A DNA stretch of 23,227 bases. Source: Holosporaceae bacterium UBA3830 (GTDB lineage: Bacteria; Pseudomonadota; Alphaproteobacteria; UBA3830). Location of the stretch: contig DGIE01000029.1 of NCBI GenBank assembly GCA_002393025.1, positions 1 through 23,227 of the forward strand. Reading direction: 5' to 3'. A program made the translations under genes and the position numbers. This document shows, piece by piece, positions 22,385 to 23,227 of the stretch (position 1 is its first letter; every line of letters begins with the position of its first letter). The notes below the pieces were generated by a model that saw nothing but the letters and a program-made list of their open reading frames with translations, did no database searches and was not told the DNA's origin.

Positions 22385-23227
22385 ATGTGTAAATTACAAA
22401 TTTTTAATTACGAAAACCATAAGGTCAGAACGACCGTAAAGGATGGTGAAATTTGGTGGGTGCTGAAAGATGTGTGCAAAGTTTTAGAAATCACAAATCA
22501 TCGAAATGTGATCAAAAGATTAGAAAAAGATGACGTCCATACTATGGACCTCACCGATAATCTCAAGAGGCCCCAAAAGACAGCATTGATAAACGAATCC
22601 GCCCTTTATCAAGTCATATTGTTATCCAGAAAAGAAGAAGCCAAGAAATTCAAAATGTGGATTACGCATGAAGTTCTTCCAGCTATTCGGAGACATGGTG
22701 CTTACATTTCATCGGGGAAACTGGAAGAATTGATGCAATCGCCTGATACCTGGGTGAAATTAATTAGAACTTTACAGCAAGAACGTCGCGAAAAGACCAT
22801 GCTCAAAGCCAAGATCAAAAAAGACAAAGCAAAGGTCACTTTTGCTACTGCTGTGGAAGCATCCAAAGACGGCATCCTGATTCGAGAGCTTGCGAAAATC
22901 TTGAAAGGCAATGGAGTAAATGTTGGGCAGAACCGCCTTTTCACCAAGTTGCGTAAGGATGGCTTTCTAATTCGGCAGGAAGGTTCTGATTACAACTCTC
23001 CAACTCAGAAAGCCATGGAATTAGGTCTTTTTAAAATCAAAGAAACTGTTTTTACTGAACCTGACGGAAAAGTAACGCTGAGACGAACGGCCAAGGTCAC
23101 AGGTAAAGGACAATCCTACTTCGTGAACTATTTCCTTGCTAAACCTAAAACCAAGAAGAAGGTCACGAAAAAGCCGAGCAAAACAACTAAATCTAAATCA
23201 CAGAAAAAGGAGACGAAAAATGTTTAA
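22385..23227 (+). CDS. BRO-N / ANT phage antirepressor
   Basis: A 280-residue protein with a BRO-N domain (about residues 5-105: VKDGEIWWVLKDVCKVLEI, then LINESALYQVILLSRKEEA and FKMWITHEVLPAIRRHGAYI). A coiled-coil-like linker follows (124-148), then a C-terminal ANT/KilAC-type domain (about 150-250, ILIRELAKILKGNGVNVGQN) and a Lys-rich tail (253-280). Antirepressors of this kind inactivate phage repressors, so it should act in the lysis/lysogeny choice. The ATG at 22385 has GGAG 6 nt upstream. A frame beginning at 22373 with TTG is not better. The TAA ends exactly at the window's last base, so the gene is complete. Confidence 0.9.
   Translation: MCKLQIFNYENHKVRTTVKDGEIWWVLKDVCKVLEITNHRNVIKRLEKDDVHTMDLTDNLKRPQKTALINESALYQVILLSRKEEAKKFKMWITHEVLPAIRRHGAYISSGKLEELMQSPDTWVKLIRTLQQERREKTMLKAKIKKDKAKVTFATAVEASKDGILIRELAKILKGNGVNVGQNRLFTKLRKDGFLIRQEGSDYNSPTQKAMELGLFKIKETVFTEPDGKVTLRRTAKVTGKGQSYFVNYFLAKPKTKKKVTKKPSKTTKSKSQKKETKNV

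Noticed and set aside
1..23227. CRISPR arrays, tRNA or rRNA genes, integrase, attachment sites, insertion sequences and lysis genes
   Set aside because: I looked for each and saw none. The repeats found are few and not spaced like CRISPR, and no transposase or integrase frame is present.

Overview
The window is bacteriophage DNA from end to end, either a prophage segment or a viral contig; no host chromosomal gene is visible. The composition leans AT. The protein families (GpA-type terminase, lambda-type head genes, P2-type baseplate genes) point to a tailed phage of a Gram-negative, probably proteobacterial, host. The host assignment is inference.

Layout. Positions 1-18909 form one long, tightly overlapped leftward operon on the minus strand, read from right to left: RuvC-like resolvase; two tandem ParB-like/DNA methyltransferase fusions, the second without its catalytic motif; terminase small and large subunits; a gpW-like connector gene with an in-frame TGA; portal; S49 prohead protease with a nested scaffold; gpD-type decoration protein; gpE-type major capsid; a gpFII-like joining protein; gpZ-like and gpU-like tail-end proteins; then P2-like baseplate gpV, gpW/gp25, gpJ and gpI; a small tail/baseplate protein; a DUF4815-type protein split into two ORFs; and a tail-fibre gene running off the left edge. 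Sheath, tube, tape measure and lysis genes are not in the window. The head is lambda-like and the baseplate P2/T4-like, so the virion is inferred to be a mosaic with a contractile tail.

Positions 18910-19108 are an AT-rich divergent regulatory region. From about 19109 to the right edge a rightward operon carries the presumed early genes: a winged-helix-like regulator whose natural ATG is out of frame because of an A8 run; a sigma-70-like protein fused in frame to a conserved phage protein; a Sak4/AAA_24-type recombination ATPase; a DUF669 protein; a small unknown protein; and a BRO-N/ANT antirepressor that ends at the last base.

The strongest unexplained structure is a family of short palindromic elements (five copies between 10.6 and 14.5 kb). 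Two copies lie in frame inside the large terminase gene and two form the 3' ends of structural genes. Their stems differ in sequence but keep base pairing, resembling the palindromic elements that invade Rickettsia genes. Also notable are the methyltransferase/pseudo-methyltransferase pair, the interrupted gpW-like gene, and the homopolymer-linked frameshift in the regulator. Stop codons across the window (TAA, TAG and TGA, with several ATGA overlaps) indicate the standard bacterial code.
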